Assembly: GCF_002836255.1 (NCBI RefSeq)
Contig: NZ_PJAU01000055.1
Span: 124,001 to 188,000 of the forward strand
Source of the DNA: Colwellia sp. 75C3
GTDB taxonomy: Bacteria > Pseudomonadota > Gammaproteobacteria > Enterobacterales > Alteromonadaceae
Length of the DNA stretch: 64,000 nucleotides
Reading direction: 5' to 3'
The notes beneath the pieces are model-generated. The model saw only the letters and a program-made list of their open reading frames with translations, was not told the origin of the DNA and did not search any database. Below, one piece after another: positions 26,858 through 35,937 of this stretch. Each line of letters opens with the position of its first letter. The first letter of the stretch is position 1. The position numbers and the translations under genes were made by a program.

Positions 26858-27950
26858 TTCTAATAGCTGATTACTCCCTAGCGTTAATAATGTTTGTATT
26901 AACTGCTGAGCCATAGGAATGGCCGATGCAGGGTTTTGTCCTGTGATTAAACGACCATCTACAACGACATGTGGCTTGCCCACTATTGATGAATAACGAC
27001 CGCCAAGTGCTATGATTTTATTTTCCAGCAAAAACGGGTAATTATTGCGTGCCCACCGACCTTCTTCATGATTGGCTTTTGCCGTTATTTGTTTACCTAC
27101 TATTAAGCGGTTGCCATTCTCAAGAAAAACATTGAGCAAAGCGGCAATACCGTGACAATCCGCAGAAACAACACCACCATTTTGATAAATCGATGCAGTG
27201 AGTTTTTGCATCGCTTTATTGTTAATAAAGTCAAACATTGGCCCTGAGCCGCCAGCAAAATAAATGGCTTGATAGTTATTAGCTTTTACTTGGTTAATCG
27301 TTAAAGAATTGGATAGTTTTGTGGGTAAATTTGATTGCTCAAACCATTTTTCTTGTTCTGATGATAATCTAGCACTGCCACTTGCTTTGCCTTTTCCACC
27401 TAAAGGGCTAGCAATATCAATGTCAAAACCAGCCTTGTTTCAATAACTGATAAGGCTCTATACCCAAACAACCTCAAGATGTAGGATTCAGCAAGTCGAG
27501 AAAGGGTCAGCTTCAAGGCATTGATTGAAGAGAAGGGTTGTTCCCTTGTCGAAGTCAATAACGCAGGAGATGACCCTTTATCGTCTTGCCCGTAGGGAGC
27601 TTCTGAGCAATCCCACTTCGTTGTTGCACCAATTTGTAAGGGAATAACCATTACTACATTGATGCGCCTAAAAGTGAAATCGCTCAGAAACTCTGAAACT
27701 GCATCTTGAGGTGGCTTGGGTATAGTACTTCAGGTAGCCAATAGCCGTGTTTATCACTAGATATTACGATGATAACTTTTAGTTTTGTACCATGCCGTTT
27801 TGGGTTTTTTAAGGATTGGGCATTGTCGATGTTAGCAAAACTTTTTAGGCTAAAAAAAGTAACGAATAAAATGATAAAGAAGATCATTGAAAAAAGTCGC
27901 AACGTTACCTTTGGTTGCTTGTGTGTGTTTATAGCGAGAATATTATTCAT
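26846..27950 (-). pseudogene. Disrupted Hsp31/DJ-1/PfpI-like gene
   Basis: The gene reads from 27950 down and is split by a 262-base element (27461-27722). The 5' part encodes a membrane/signal segment and the start of the domain, ending HGYWLPEVL. Removing the element and one TA restores EVLEPYQLLKQ in frame. One extra base near 27433 (CAAGGCTGG where CAAGCTGG is expected) then breaks the frame before AGFDIDIASPLGGKG. The rest reads through to 26846 and contains the nucleophile elbow ADCHGIAALL and the motif VDGRLITGQNPAS typical of the class I amidotransferase-like family. Such proteins are chaperone/deglycase-like enzymes. Two independent lesions make it a pseudogene. The separate frames 26846-27238 and 27684-27950 are its pieces. 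Confidence 0.85.
27461..27722. mobile_element. MITE-like element, copy 2, inserted in the Hsp31-like gene
   Basis: This 262-base unit has inverted ends: TACCCAAACAACCTCAAGAT on the left and ATCTTGAGGTGGCTTGGGTA on the right, about 18 of 20 matching. The pairing extends inward to about 32 bases. TA flanks both sides (27459-27460 and 27723-27724). The core AAGGGAATAACC is at 27638, 177 bases from the left end. Positions 27514-27580 match, in inverted orientation, 36081-36148 of copy 3 at roughly 80-85% by eye. It encodes no transposase. Confidence 0.82.
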
Positions 27951-28238
27951 CTATTACTCCATAGTTCGAGTGCAATACTGTTTAAGGTGTAAGCATTTTA
28001 GATAATTGATTGATGAAAATAATGAAATGTGGATGACTTGTTAGGAACAATGTTGGAAACTGTTATGACCAAACTGTGACCTAGGCCGTATTTAAAGGCT
28101 GTACAGGGAGCTTTGTCAGATAAGTCGCCCTTGGGTGGTCAAGTACGATTTAAAACCTTAATAACTTTATCAAAGTGCAGTACCATAAACGCGTTAACTT
28201 TGAAGCTAATCGAATGAAAATCAAAATAAGGATTTACT

Positions 28239-30404
28239 TTGCGCTACTTACACTTTGCTGATATTTGCATTGATACCCACAACCAACTGCTTTATCGCCA
28301 AGGTGAAACTATTAATTTGGCACCTAAAGTATATGACCTATTGGTATTTCTTTGTCAAAATAGCCACAGAGTGATCAGCAAAGATGAACTGATGGAACAA
28401 GTATGGACAGGCACATTAGTTACTGAAAATGCGATAAGTCGTACCTTAGTGAAAGTGAGGAAAGCGTTAGCTGACGATCCAAAAAATCCAGAGTTTATTA
28501 TCACTGTTCCACGTAAAGGTTATCGTATGGTGGCAGACTTTGTTGCTTCGGATACGGTAAGTAACCAACCTGAAGGTGAACCCTCTATTGAGCAAACTGA
28601 TGGGTTTAATCGTAGTGGAAAATCCGAAACACTGGCTAACGAAAACCAGCAATATATCGACCCTATTGAACCATCAGCCAGTAAAAATTTCAGCGTAACT
28701 AAAAATACTTTATTGATAGCAACTGCTGTCATGATACTTCTTGCAATTATCTATGCACTCTCGTTGAAAAGCACTGTGCTATTACAAACAAAACAAGTTA
28801 AACCACTAACTCGTGAAGTTGGGGTTGAGCAATATCCGGCGGTATCACCCGATTTAACACAGTTAGCTTATCGTAAAGATATTTCAGGTAAACCGTCATA
28901 CATCAACATTGAAAACCTTAGCAGTCATGTAAAGCTGTCTATTACTCATGCAAGAGGCGCATTAAGCAAACCTGTTTGGTCACCTACACAAGATAAATTG
29001 GCCTTTTTATATCAGCACAATAGTGTTTGTATGATTTTCTGGGCTGAGCTTGCGGATATTAAGAACAAAGATACTTGGCAAGACATTACTGAATGTGGTG
29101 CTCAAGCGAGTCCTCACTTTGTTTTTTCACCAGATGGTCAATACCTGTATTTTAACGACAGGCAATCGGCAAGTCATGGTTATCAAATTTTTAGGGTCAA
29201 CTTAGCTAATAATGAGAAAGATATTGTTAATCAACCCATCACTAATGGTTTAGGTAATTACAGTTTTGATATCTCGCCCGATGGCGAAAGATTGCTGATG
29301 ATTAACAGTGAATTTTCACCGACAACGCGTATTTATACCTTAGAAATAAAAAGTTCAACCCTTGAGCAAACTGCTCAGTTAGATTATTTAATGCGCTCAG
29401 TACTTTGGCATCATGACAATGAAACCATTATTCATCCATCGCCTCATCCAGCTTATGAGCTATGGCAAAGTAGTCTAACGGGTAACAAGTTAGCGGTAGT
29501 GGCCAGTAATACCTCAAGGGTAAAACAAGTTTCTCGAGTAAATAATGGCGAAGACTTTAGCTTTGTCTCTTATTTACTTAATAAAGATATTCATTTTAAA
29601 AGCATTGCTAAAACAAAAGAGCAAGTCAATGTTGAGCTGAATAATTCAACGGTGATGGATTATTTGCCCACGTTGGCAAATAACACAAACCAATATGCCT
29701 TTGTCTCTAAACGTTCTAGTTCAGCAGAGGTTTACCTTGGCACCATACCAGGTGAACAAAATAACAGCACAGAAAATGCTAAACAGTTAAGTCATTTCAA
29801 TAATCCTGTGAAGTTATACGACTTAGCTTTTTCGCCGAATGATAGTCAACTAATGATATTGGCTGATAATCAAATCTATGTTGCGAATATTGACGAGATG
29901 TCGATGAAAAAGTTGCCATTTGAGAATATCGCGATTGTGGCAGTAAGTTGGCAAGATGAAAATAACTTGCTGCTTTCTACCGTCAAAAATGCAGATTGGA
30001 CATTAATGGCTTATAACATTCGTGAGCAAAAGTTATCCCGTATGCAGGTAGGTTATCAAGGCGGGCTTTATTCCGCAGTCGACAATAGTTTTTATTTGAT
30101 CGCTGATGATAGTTCTCAAGTGATGAAATTCTCTGAAATATCAGCAGAGCCACTCTCAACCGGTTTAGTCTGTCAGCCGAGCATTATAAATAGAAAGCTC
30201 AATTTAAAAGCAACACCTGACGGCTTAGTGTGTCAATCAAATACTGAAAATAAACAATATAGTCACTACTCCTTTACTCAGAAAACTAGCCAGATGTGGC
30301 AAAGCCCAACATCGGGTAATGATTTTATCGTCAATAAAAATGGGGTGATTTACGCAAAAATGAAACGATCAGTTGCGGATATCATGCAAACAAGTAGCCT
30401 TTAA
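28239..30404 (+). CDS. CadC-like membrane-bound transcriptional regulator with beta-propeller-like sensor
   Basis: This 721-residue protein has an N-terminal OmpR-type winged helix (about residues 1-105, with VISKDELMEQVWTGT and FIITVPRKGYRMVADF) and no receiver domain. A single transmembrane helix follows near 155-175. The long periplasmic part has TolB/WD40-like repeats (QYPAVSPDLTQLAYR, PVWSPTQDKLAFLY, HFVFSPDGQYLYFN, DISPDGERLLMI). CadC/ToxR-type proteins bind DNA directly from the membrane in response to a periplasmic signal. The start is TTG at 28239 with AAGGA six bases upstream. It precedes a MacA/MacB-like export system on the same strand, separated by a terminator, and may control it. 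Confidence 0.88.
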   Translation: MRYLHFADICIDTHNQLLYRQGETINLAPKVYDLLVFLCQNSHRVISKDELMEQVWTGTLVTENAISRTLVKVRKALADDPKNPEFIITVPRKGYRMVADFVASDTVSNQPEGEPSIEQTDGFNRSGKSETLANENQQYIDPIEPSASKNFSVTKNTLLIATAVMILLAIIYALSLKSTVLLQTKQVKPLTREVGVEQYPAVSPDLTQLAYRKDISGKPSYINIENLSSHVKLSITHARGALSKPVWSPTQDKLAFLYQHNSVCMIFWAELADIKNKDTWQDITECGAQASPHFVFSPDGQYLYFNDRQSASHGYQIFRVNLANNEKDIVNQPITNGLGNYSFDISPDGERLLMINSEFSPTTRIYTLEIKSSTLEQTAQLDYLMRSVLWHHDNETIIHPSPHPAYELWQSSLTGNKLAVVASNTSRVKQVSRVNNGEDFSFVSYLLNKDIHFKSIAKTKEQVNVELNNSTVMDYLPTLANNTNQYAFVSKRSSSAEVYLGTIPGEQNNSTENAKQLSHFNNPVKLYDLAFSPNDSQLMILADNQIYVANIDEMSMKKLPFENIAIVAVSWQDENNLLLSTVKNADWTLMAYNIREQKLSRMQVGYQGGLYSAVDNSFYLIADDSSQVMKFSEISAEPLSTGLVCQPSIINRKLNLKATPDGLVCQSNTENKQYSHYSFTQKTSQMWQSPTSGNDFIVNKNGVIYAKMKRSVADIMQTSSL

Positions 30405-30466
30405 GTAAAACTCAATTATTCAAATAACCCGCAATAAAAACTATAACCCCTTGTTTTTACATTATT

Positions 30467-30500
30467 AAAGTTATGACCATCATGGTGGTCACAACTTTTT
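30467..30500 (+). terminator. Terminator after the CadC-like gene
   Basis: AAAGTTATGACCA (30467-30479) pairs with TGGTCACAACTTT (30486-30498) in a 13-bp stem with one mismatch, followed by a T-run. It separates the regulator from the exporter genes. Confidence 0.75.
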
Positions 30501-30591
30501 CAGCATTAATCACTCTTTAATCCCACTTTCTTCCTTATTTCATCGCTGTTCTGGTTAACACTGCTTATCAAATCAATGAGTAGGAATAATT

Positions 30592-31872
30592 ATGGACAAG
30601 CCACTAGTAAAAAAAACAAACAAAAAATATCAAGCTAAGTACATATTTGCCGGCCTTAGTACTAGCGTATTTATAGCTGTTTTTACTTTCACTCAAAGTA
30701 ATGCTTCCTTAAGTAACTCAGGAAAAAATTATAATGTGACTACTAACAATTTAGTTATTAGCACTATTAAGCAAGCAGAGTTTGCTGAATATCTACCATT
30801 GCGTGGTGTTGTGGAGCCGGAAAAAACAATTTTTATTGATGCTATTGATGGCGGCCGCGTAGAAGAGGTAATGATTCAAGAAGGTGCTTTAGTTAAGCAA
30901 GGACAAGCCATTTTAAAGTTGAGTAATACTAACTTGCAATTAAATGTTCTAGCCAGAGAAGCTGAAGTCTCAGAGCAAATTAACAATATGCGCAATACTC
31001 GCCTAGCACTGGAGCAAAACCAACTGTCATTAAAGCGTGATGTTATTGAACTTGATTTCAAAGTATTACGCCTGAAAAAGCAGTTTACTCGCAATAAAGT
31101 ACTGATTGCGAAAAACCTTATCTCAGAGCATACCTTTGAAACGGTAAAAGATGAATTGGACTTTCAACTTAAATACCGTGAAATAGTACAGCACAGCCAA
31201 GAAAAAGAGGCGCTATTACAACGCCAACAACTTCAACAGCTTGAGCGTAGCATAAAAACCTTAGAGTCTAATTTAGCCATTTCTCAGGGCAGCTTAGACA
31301 AGTTGATTATCCGCGCACCGAGCAACGGGCAGTTAACGTTTCTTGATGCACAAGTCGGTGAAGCGAAAAGTAATGGGCAGCGTTTAGGTCAAGTCGATTT
31401 AATTGAGCAATACAAAGTCACGGCACAAGTGGATGAATTTTATGTCAGCCGTGTGGCAAAAGGACAAACAGCCAGTTTTGAACTCAACCAGCAAGCTTAC
31501 CAAATAGATGTTGCTAAAGTCTATCCAGGGATCAATAACGGTACCTTCAAGGTTGATTTTAGTCTTTCGGATAAAGTCATTGCCAAGAAATTACGTTTAG
31601 GACAAAGCGTACAACTAAAATTAAACCTTTCTTCTAGCGAATCTAAGCTGCAAATAGCGAATGGTGGCTTTATGCAAAACACCGCAGGTAGTTGGGTATT
31701 TGTTGTTGACAAAAATGGTACTCAAGCCAGTAAACGAGGCATTCGTTTAGGCAGAAAAAACCCTCAAAGCATTGAAGTACTCTCGGGATTAACCCCAGGA
31801 GAACGCGTCATTACCTCCTCATATGCCAGCTTTGCTGATGCGGAACAATTAAGCCTTTCAGCGAGCGATTAA
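30592..31872 (+). CDS. Periplasmic adaptor (HlyD/MacA-like) of an ABC exporter
   Basis: This 426-residue membrane-fusion protein has an N-terminal anchor helix (about residues 18-37). A lipoyl/barrel-sandwich half motif (DAIDGGRVEEVMIQEGALVKQGQAIL), a long coiled-coil hairpin (about 125-230, rich in Gln, Leu and Glu), the second lipoyl half (LIIRAPSNGQLTFLDAQVGE) and beta-barrel domains follow. It would bridge an inner-membrane ABC transporter to an outer-membrane channel. The ATPase gene starts 108 bases downstream and the permease follows. The cargo is unknown. No TolC-like gene is in the window. Confidence 0.87.
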   Translation: MDKPLVKKTNKKYQAKYIFAGLSTSVFIAVFTFTQSNASLSNSGKNYNVTTNNLVISTIKQAEFAEYLPLRGVVEPEKTIFIDAIDGGRVEEVMIQEGALVKQGQAILKLSNTNLQLNVLAREAEVSEQINNMRNTRLALEQNQLSLKRDVIELDFKVLRLKKQFTRNKVLIAKNLISEHTFETVKDELDFQLKYREIVQHSQEKEALLQRQQLQQLERSIKTLESNLAISQGSLDKLIIRAPSNGQLTFLDAQVGEAKSNGQRLGQVDLIEQYKVTAQVDEFYVSRVAKGQTASFELNQQAYQIDVAKVYPGINNGTFKVDFSLSDKVIAKKLRLGQSVQLKLNLSSSESKLQIANGGFMQNTAGSWVFVVDKNGTQASKRGIRLGRKNPQSIEVLSGLTPGERVITSSYASFADAEQLSLSASD

Positions 31873-31980
31873 CCCATTAAAAGCCAATAAAAAAAGCTGT
31901 AAATAATTGAGTAAATCACTAAGTAAGTATTCAAATAACGCAGACAATTAACTTCCTCTAAGGGAAAATAAGGAATCACT

Positions 31981-32751
31981 ATGATTAAATTTAACCAAAT
32001 AAGCCGATCTTTTATTGGTGATGAAGTAGAAACAGTAGCCATAGACCAAATGAACTTAACCATTAATGAAGGTGAGTTTCTATCTATTCTAGGGCCGTCA
32101 GGTTGCTGTAAGTCTACCTTACTGAACGTGCTAGGCATGTTAGATAGCATAGATTCAGGGGAGTTTAGCTTTTTAGAAAATCCGGTTGATAAATATAGCG
32201 AGCAACAACGTGCTCGTTTAAGAAAACAGCATATAGGTTTTATCTTTCAAAACTTTAACTTAATTGATGAATTAACCGTTGAACAAAACATTGAATTGCC
32301 ACTTTATTATCATAATGTAGCAAAAGCTGAGCGTAAGCGTTTGGTTGATGCGGTATTAAAGCGTGTTGATATCAGCCATCGTCGTAAGCACTTACCGGCA
32401 AAACTATCAGGGGGTCAGCAGCAACGTGTGGCTATTGCACGAGCCATAGTGACTAATCCAGATTTAATTCTAGCGGATGAGCCTACCGGTAACTTAGACT
32501 CAAAAAATTCAACCCAGGTGATGGAGTTATTGCAACAGCTTAATCAAGAAGGGGCAACCATAGTGATGGTTACCCATGCACCTGAGCATATTATTTATGG
32601 AACTCGAGTTATTGAGTTACTTGATGGCAAAGTGGTTAATGATCAATTAGTTAAAGAAAAGCTTAATGATAAAACAAGTCAGATTGTCGATGCTGGCTCA
32701 ACAGAAGTTGTAAATACAATAAAAGCGGTAGCGGAGGTGACTTGTGGGTAA
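31981..32751 (+). CDS. ABC transporter ATPase (MacB/LolD-type) with an unusual P-loop
   Basis: This 256-residue ATPase has a Q-loop region ([16 protein letters not shown]), the ABC signature [14 protein letters not shown], Walker [14 protein letters not shown] and the switch His in MVTHAPEH. All place it with MacB/LolD-like ATPases. Walker A reads GPSGCCKST: the Gly that directly precedes the catalytic Lys in other members is Cys, a change explained by one base (GGT to TGT). That Gly is nearly invariant, so ATP binding could be impaired unless this is a sequencing error. A C-terminal extension of about 30 residues follows the core. The last 8 bases overlap the permease gene. Confidence 0.9.
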   Translation: MIKFNQISRSFIGDEVETVAIDQMNLTINEGEFLSILGPSGCCKSTLLNVLGMLDSIDSGEFSFLENPVDKYSEQQRARLRKQHIGFIFQNFNLIDELTVEQNIELPLYYHNVAKAERKRLVDAVLKRVDISHRRKHLPAKLSGGQQQRVAIARAIVTNPDLILADEPTGNLDSKNSTQVMELLQQLNQEGATIVMVTHAPEHIIYGTRVIELLDGKVVNDQLVKEKLNDKTSQIVDAGSTEVVNTIKAVAEVTCG

Positions 32752-35155
32752 GTTATTATTTATAGTTGCCTGGAGAAACTTCTGTAGAGATAAGCTAACC
32801 AGTTTCATACAACTAACAGGCTTAATTATTGGCATTGCCAGCTTTATCTTAATTCAGTTTTATGTAGATCATCAAAAAAGCTACAACACCGCGTTTACGG
32901 ATGCGAAGGATATATATCGAATTAATTTAATTCGTGGTGAGAATAAACCACAAGCGCAAACACCATTGAGACTTGCAAAAGAGCTAACACAAAACTTTAC
33001 CGAAGTAGAAGACGCTACCCGCATTTCACCATCGAGTGTTTCAGTGAAGCATTTACAAGGGGTTTACTCAGAACGTGCACTTTATGCCGATGCTAACTAT
33101 TTAGATTTTTTTGACTTTCAATTAATAGAAGGGGATGTGAATACAGCACTAGATGCACCCGATAGTTTACTACTGCATCAAGACTTAGCGATTAAATATT
33201 TCTCAACAACAGTAGGCGTGATTGGCAAGCGTTTAACTATTAATGGTAAAGAACATCAGGTTACGGGCGTTGTGAAAAAACCAACAACACCCACTACTAT
33301 GCCCTTAACGATGATATTACCTATGGAGAACTTTTATGGACAACTTTCTCAAGAGTGGATTGAAGCATGGAACTTTAATGCCACCAGAACCTATACCAAA
33401 ATTAGACAACCAGCAAATATTAATACCTTAATCCAAACCGTTAGTGATTATTACGATAGTCGCGCTAAAGGGCTGTCATCATTTAAAACAAATCGTGTCA
33501 TTATTCAGCCGTTATTAGATATCTATCTTGATAACACTACTACCAGTAGTTTAACGCCACCCAGTAGTGAAGTGATGGTTACGGTGTTTAGCATTATTTC
33601 ATTCATGATATTGTTATTGGCTTGTGTCAATTTTACTAACCTTTCAACCGCAGCTGCAATGAGCAGAGGCAAGGATGTAGGTGTTCGTAAAGCCTTAGGC
33701 GCCAGTAAAATACAATTGGTCACTCAATACTTGTCAGAAGCCGTTATGTTATCTGCCCTAGCTTGTATGCTTGCTCTGGTATTAGTTTATCTTTGTCTGC
33801 CTGCTTTTAATCAATTAATGACTGCCGAAATGGTCTTTAATGTTTCAATCGCACAATTATTACAGCTACTTGCTTTGACTTTATTAGTGGGGGTATTAGC
33901 AGGTAGTTACCCAGCATTCTATTTAAGTAATCTGTCACCAGCCCATGTACTGAAAGGCTTAGTGAGTACGTCCAAATCGGGTGTACTTTTGAGACAATCA
34001 CTGATTATTTTGCAGTTTGCTATTGCGGCTTTTTTATTGGTCGCCAGCTTAGTGGTGAACTGGCAGATGCAATATATAAAGAACATGGAACAAGGCTTTA
34101 ACCGTGAGGGTGTGATTGTTGTGTCTCGAGGTGATAACACTTATAACGCGTTTAAAAGCCAAGCATTGCGGCATCCAGACATTACTTCAGTCACTATGTC
34201 TCATACGGTACCGACCAAGGCAACAAGAACCTCAAACACGGTAAGACGACTAGATGATATAACCAATGAAATTTGGGTAGGCAATAACCCGGTAAGCTTA
34301 GATTTTTTCAAAACCTATGGCATTAAAGTATTAAGTGGTCGTATATTCTCTAAGGCCTATGTTAATGATGCGTATAAAGAAAATAAAGACGATTGGCAAT
34401 CATCAATAGGTAAGTTGGTTATCAACCAAACATTAGCGGCTACTTTAGGTTGGAGTCCTGAAGAAGCTGTGGGTCAATTACTTACCTTAGGTGGCGGTCA
34501 AGACGGTTTACACAACCATCAAATTATTGGTGTAGTTGAAGACAGCCATTATGTTAATGTTAAAAATACTGTCGCACCAATGACCTACGTATTATCAGCA
34601 GAGCCAAAAGACTTATCACTACGTTGGACATCAATTCGCTTTAAGGTGGGTACTAGTTTACAAAGCTTAAAAGAAGTTGAGCAGATATGGCTAGGATTAG
34701 CACCAAATTTAGCTTTTAAATATGATTGGATCACAGATTTATTTGATTCAAGTTACCGTAATGAAAACCAGCAGACAGAGATGCTAAATGTTTTTACTCT
34801 GTTAGCTATTGTGGTTACGGCCATTGGTTTATTTGGCTTAGCAGCATTTAATACACAACGCAGAGTGAAAGAAATTGCTGTACGTAAAATATTAGGTGCG
34901 AGTACGGGGCAGTTATGTTTCATGCTAGTAAATCAATTTTCAAGCTTAGTCATTATTTCCAATGTGATTGCACTACCTTTAGCCTATTTTTTAATGCGAG
35001 ACTGGTTGGATAACTTTATTTACCGCATTGATATGCCCTATAGCGCCTTTATATTAAGTGCTGTTTTTAGTTTAGTGATCGCTTACATAACAGTAATGGT
35101 TATAGCTTATCGAGCAGCAACAGCCAAACCGGTAGATTCATTACATTGTGAGTAA
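32744..35155 (+). CDS. ABC transporter permease, FtsX/MacB type
   Basis: This 803-residue permease has two FtsX-like halves. Each has an N-terminal transmembrane helix, a periplasmic MacB-type core domain, and three further helices. RGKDVGVRKALGASKIQLVTQ and RRVKEIAVRKILGASTGQL are the paired coupling-helix motifs of duplicated FtsX permeases. A single 800-residue chain with both halves acts as a full membrane domain. The GTG start has GGAGG nine bases upstream and overlaps the ATPase gene by 8 bases, indicating coupling. Such adaptor-ATPase-permease sets export peptides, antibiotics or lipids; the cargo here is unknown. Confidence 0.9.
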   Translation: MGKLLFIVAWRNFCRDKLTSFIQLTGLIIGIASFILIQFYVDHQKSYNTAFTDAKDIYRINLIRGENKPQAQTPLRLAKELTQNFTEVEDATRISPSSVSVKHLQGVYSERALYADANYLDFFDFQLIEGDVNTALDAPDSLLLHQDLAIKYFSTTVGVIGKRLTINGKEHQVTGVVKKPTTPTTMPLTMILPMENFYGQLSQEWIEAWNFNATRTYTKIRQPANINTLIQTVSDYYDSRAKGLSSFKTNRVIIQPLLDIYLDNTTTSSLTPPSSEVMVTVFSIISFMILLLACVNFTNLSTAAAMSRGKDVGVRKALGASKIQLVTQYLSEAVMLSALACMLALVLVYLCLPAFNQLMTAEMVFNVSIAQLLQLLALTLLVGVLAGSYPAFYLSNLSPAHVLKGLVSTSKSGVLLRQSLIILQFAIAAFLLVASLVVNWQMQYIKNMEQGFNREGVIVVSRGDNTYNAFKSQALRHPDITSVTMSHTVPTKATRTSNTVRRLDDITNEIWVGNNPVSLDFFKTYGIKVLSGRIFSKAYVNDAYKENKDDWQSSIGKLVINQTLAATLGWSPEEAVGQLLTLGGGQDGLHNHQIIGVVEDSHYVNVKNTVAPMTYVLSAEPKDLSLRWTSIRFKVGTSLQSLKEVEQIWLGLAPNLAFKYDWITDLFDSSYRNENQQTEMLNVFTLLAIVVTAIGLFGLAAFNTQRRVKEIAVRKILGASTGQLCFMLVNQFSSLVIISNVIALPLAYFLMRDWLDNFIYRIDMPYSAFILSAVFSLVIAYITVMVIAYRAATAKPVDSLHCE

Positions 35156-35177
35156 TCAGAAGAGTGATAAATTAGCT

Positions 35178-35300
35178 ATCAAATTTATTCAATAAAAAAA
35201 TCATCATGCTTTTTAGAAAATACGCTAAATAATCCGTGGTTCTCTCTATCTAGTCAGTTGGTGCAGAAGAAAGCTGTGCTATTGCAGATAGAGAGGTATT
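35178..35300 (+). pseudogene. Degenerate partial copy of the MaoC-type hydratase gene
   Basis: This stretch matches 26126-26245 of the MaoC-family gene base for base over long runs. Shared runs include ATCAAATTTATTCAATAA, CGCTAAATAA, CCGTGGTTCTCTC and GCAGAAGAAAGC. It has small insertions and substitutions. The frame is broken almost at once: after the equivalent of MPF-R it reads into TAA. Only about 40 codons of the parent are represented and similarity fades at both ends. It is a non-functional fragment left by duplication, about 9 kb from its source. Confidence 0.75.
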
Positions 35301-35423
35301 TTTTGATAAAAACCAAAATAAAAGCTAAACAAGGACTATTTCCTTAAATCTACCGTGACTATTTACTGTATTACGGTATACTGCCGCGCTCAAACCAAGT
35401 ATTTAATTAGCGGAGTTAATATT

Positions 35424-35756
35424 ATGCACGATCTGTATTACAAAGGGCGTATCCACACTAGAAAAAACCATGTAACAACAGGTTATAATACTAAGCGTTC
35501 CGCTAAGCTCGGCACAGAAAAATATCCATTAACTTTATCGGTTAATAGTGATGAAAGAAAAATCGAAGTAGCAGTATTAGTTGCTGATAATGGGTTATTT
35601 GCTGACATTACCGTAGATAGCGCTATCGATGAAAATATCATTGAACTTAACGCCATACTAAACAAGATAAGCACTACTACGTTCGACAAAACGCCGAACC
35701 GTAATGATCCTTGTTCATGCAACAGTGGCAAAAAATATAAAAAGTGTTGCGGCTAA
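35424..35756 (+). CDS. SWIM/SEC-C metal-binding motif protein (PBPRA1643-like)
   Basis: This 110-residue protein (from ATG 35424) ends with a SEC-C zinc-binding motif, RNDPCSCNSGKKYKKCCG. Its N-terminus (MHDLYYKGRIHTRKNHVTTG) and length fit the small gammaproteobacterial family named after PBPRA1643. GGAG at 35412-35415, eight bases before this ATG, favours it over the upstream frame opening at 35355. SEC-C motifs bind zinc and often mediate protein contacts, as at the SecA C-terminus. The function is unknown. Confidence 0.85.
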   Translation: MHDLYYKGRIHTRKNHVTTGYNTKRSAKLGTEKYPLTLSVNSDERKIEVAVLVADNGLFADITVDSAIDENIIELNAILNKISTTTFDKTPNRNDPCSCNSGKKYKKCCG

Positions 35757-35785
35757 TAAACTCCCTGTTATCCGACACTTCTTTA

Positions 35786-35822
35786 AACCAAGGCCACTCA
35801 ATTTTTCTGAGGCGCCTTGGTT
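35786..35822 (+). terminator. Hairpin after the SEC-C gene
   Basis: AACCAAGGC (35786-35794) and GCCTTGGTT (35814-35822) form a 9-bp perfect stem with further pairing inside (ACTCA/TGAG). It starts 30 bases past the stop. A-T-rich sequence follows but without a clean T-run. Confidence 0.6.
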
Positions 35823-35937
35823 ATAATAATCAATATCCTCTCGCACTTTCACCTATTACGACAATCCATTGTTGTAGTTCTGCCATTACATTGATATATG
35901 TTGGCTACATCCTCTCTATTTTACTGTCGCTAGGTAA

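Noticed and set aside
27400-27651. 83-codon minus-strand frame across the MITE-like element
   Set aside because: It is built from element sequence joined to the shifted frame of the Hsp31-like pseudogene, so it is an artefact of the insertion.
27769-28005. 78-codon plus-strand frame
   Set aside because: It is antisense to the 5' piece of the Hsp31-like gene, which has a coherent signal segment on the other strand.
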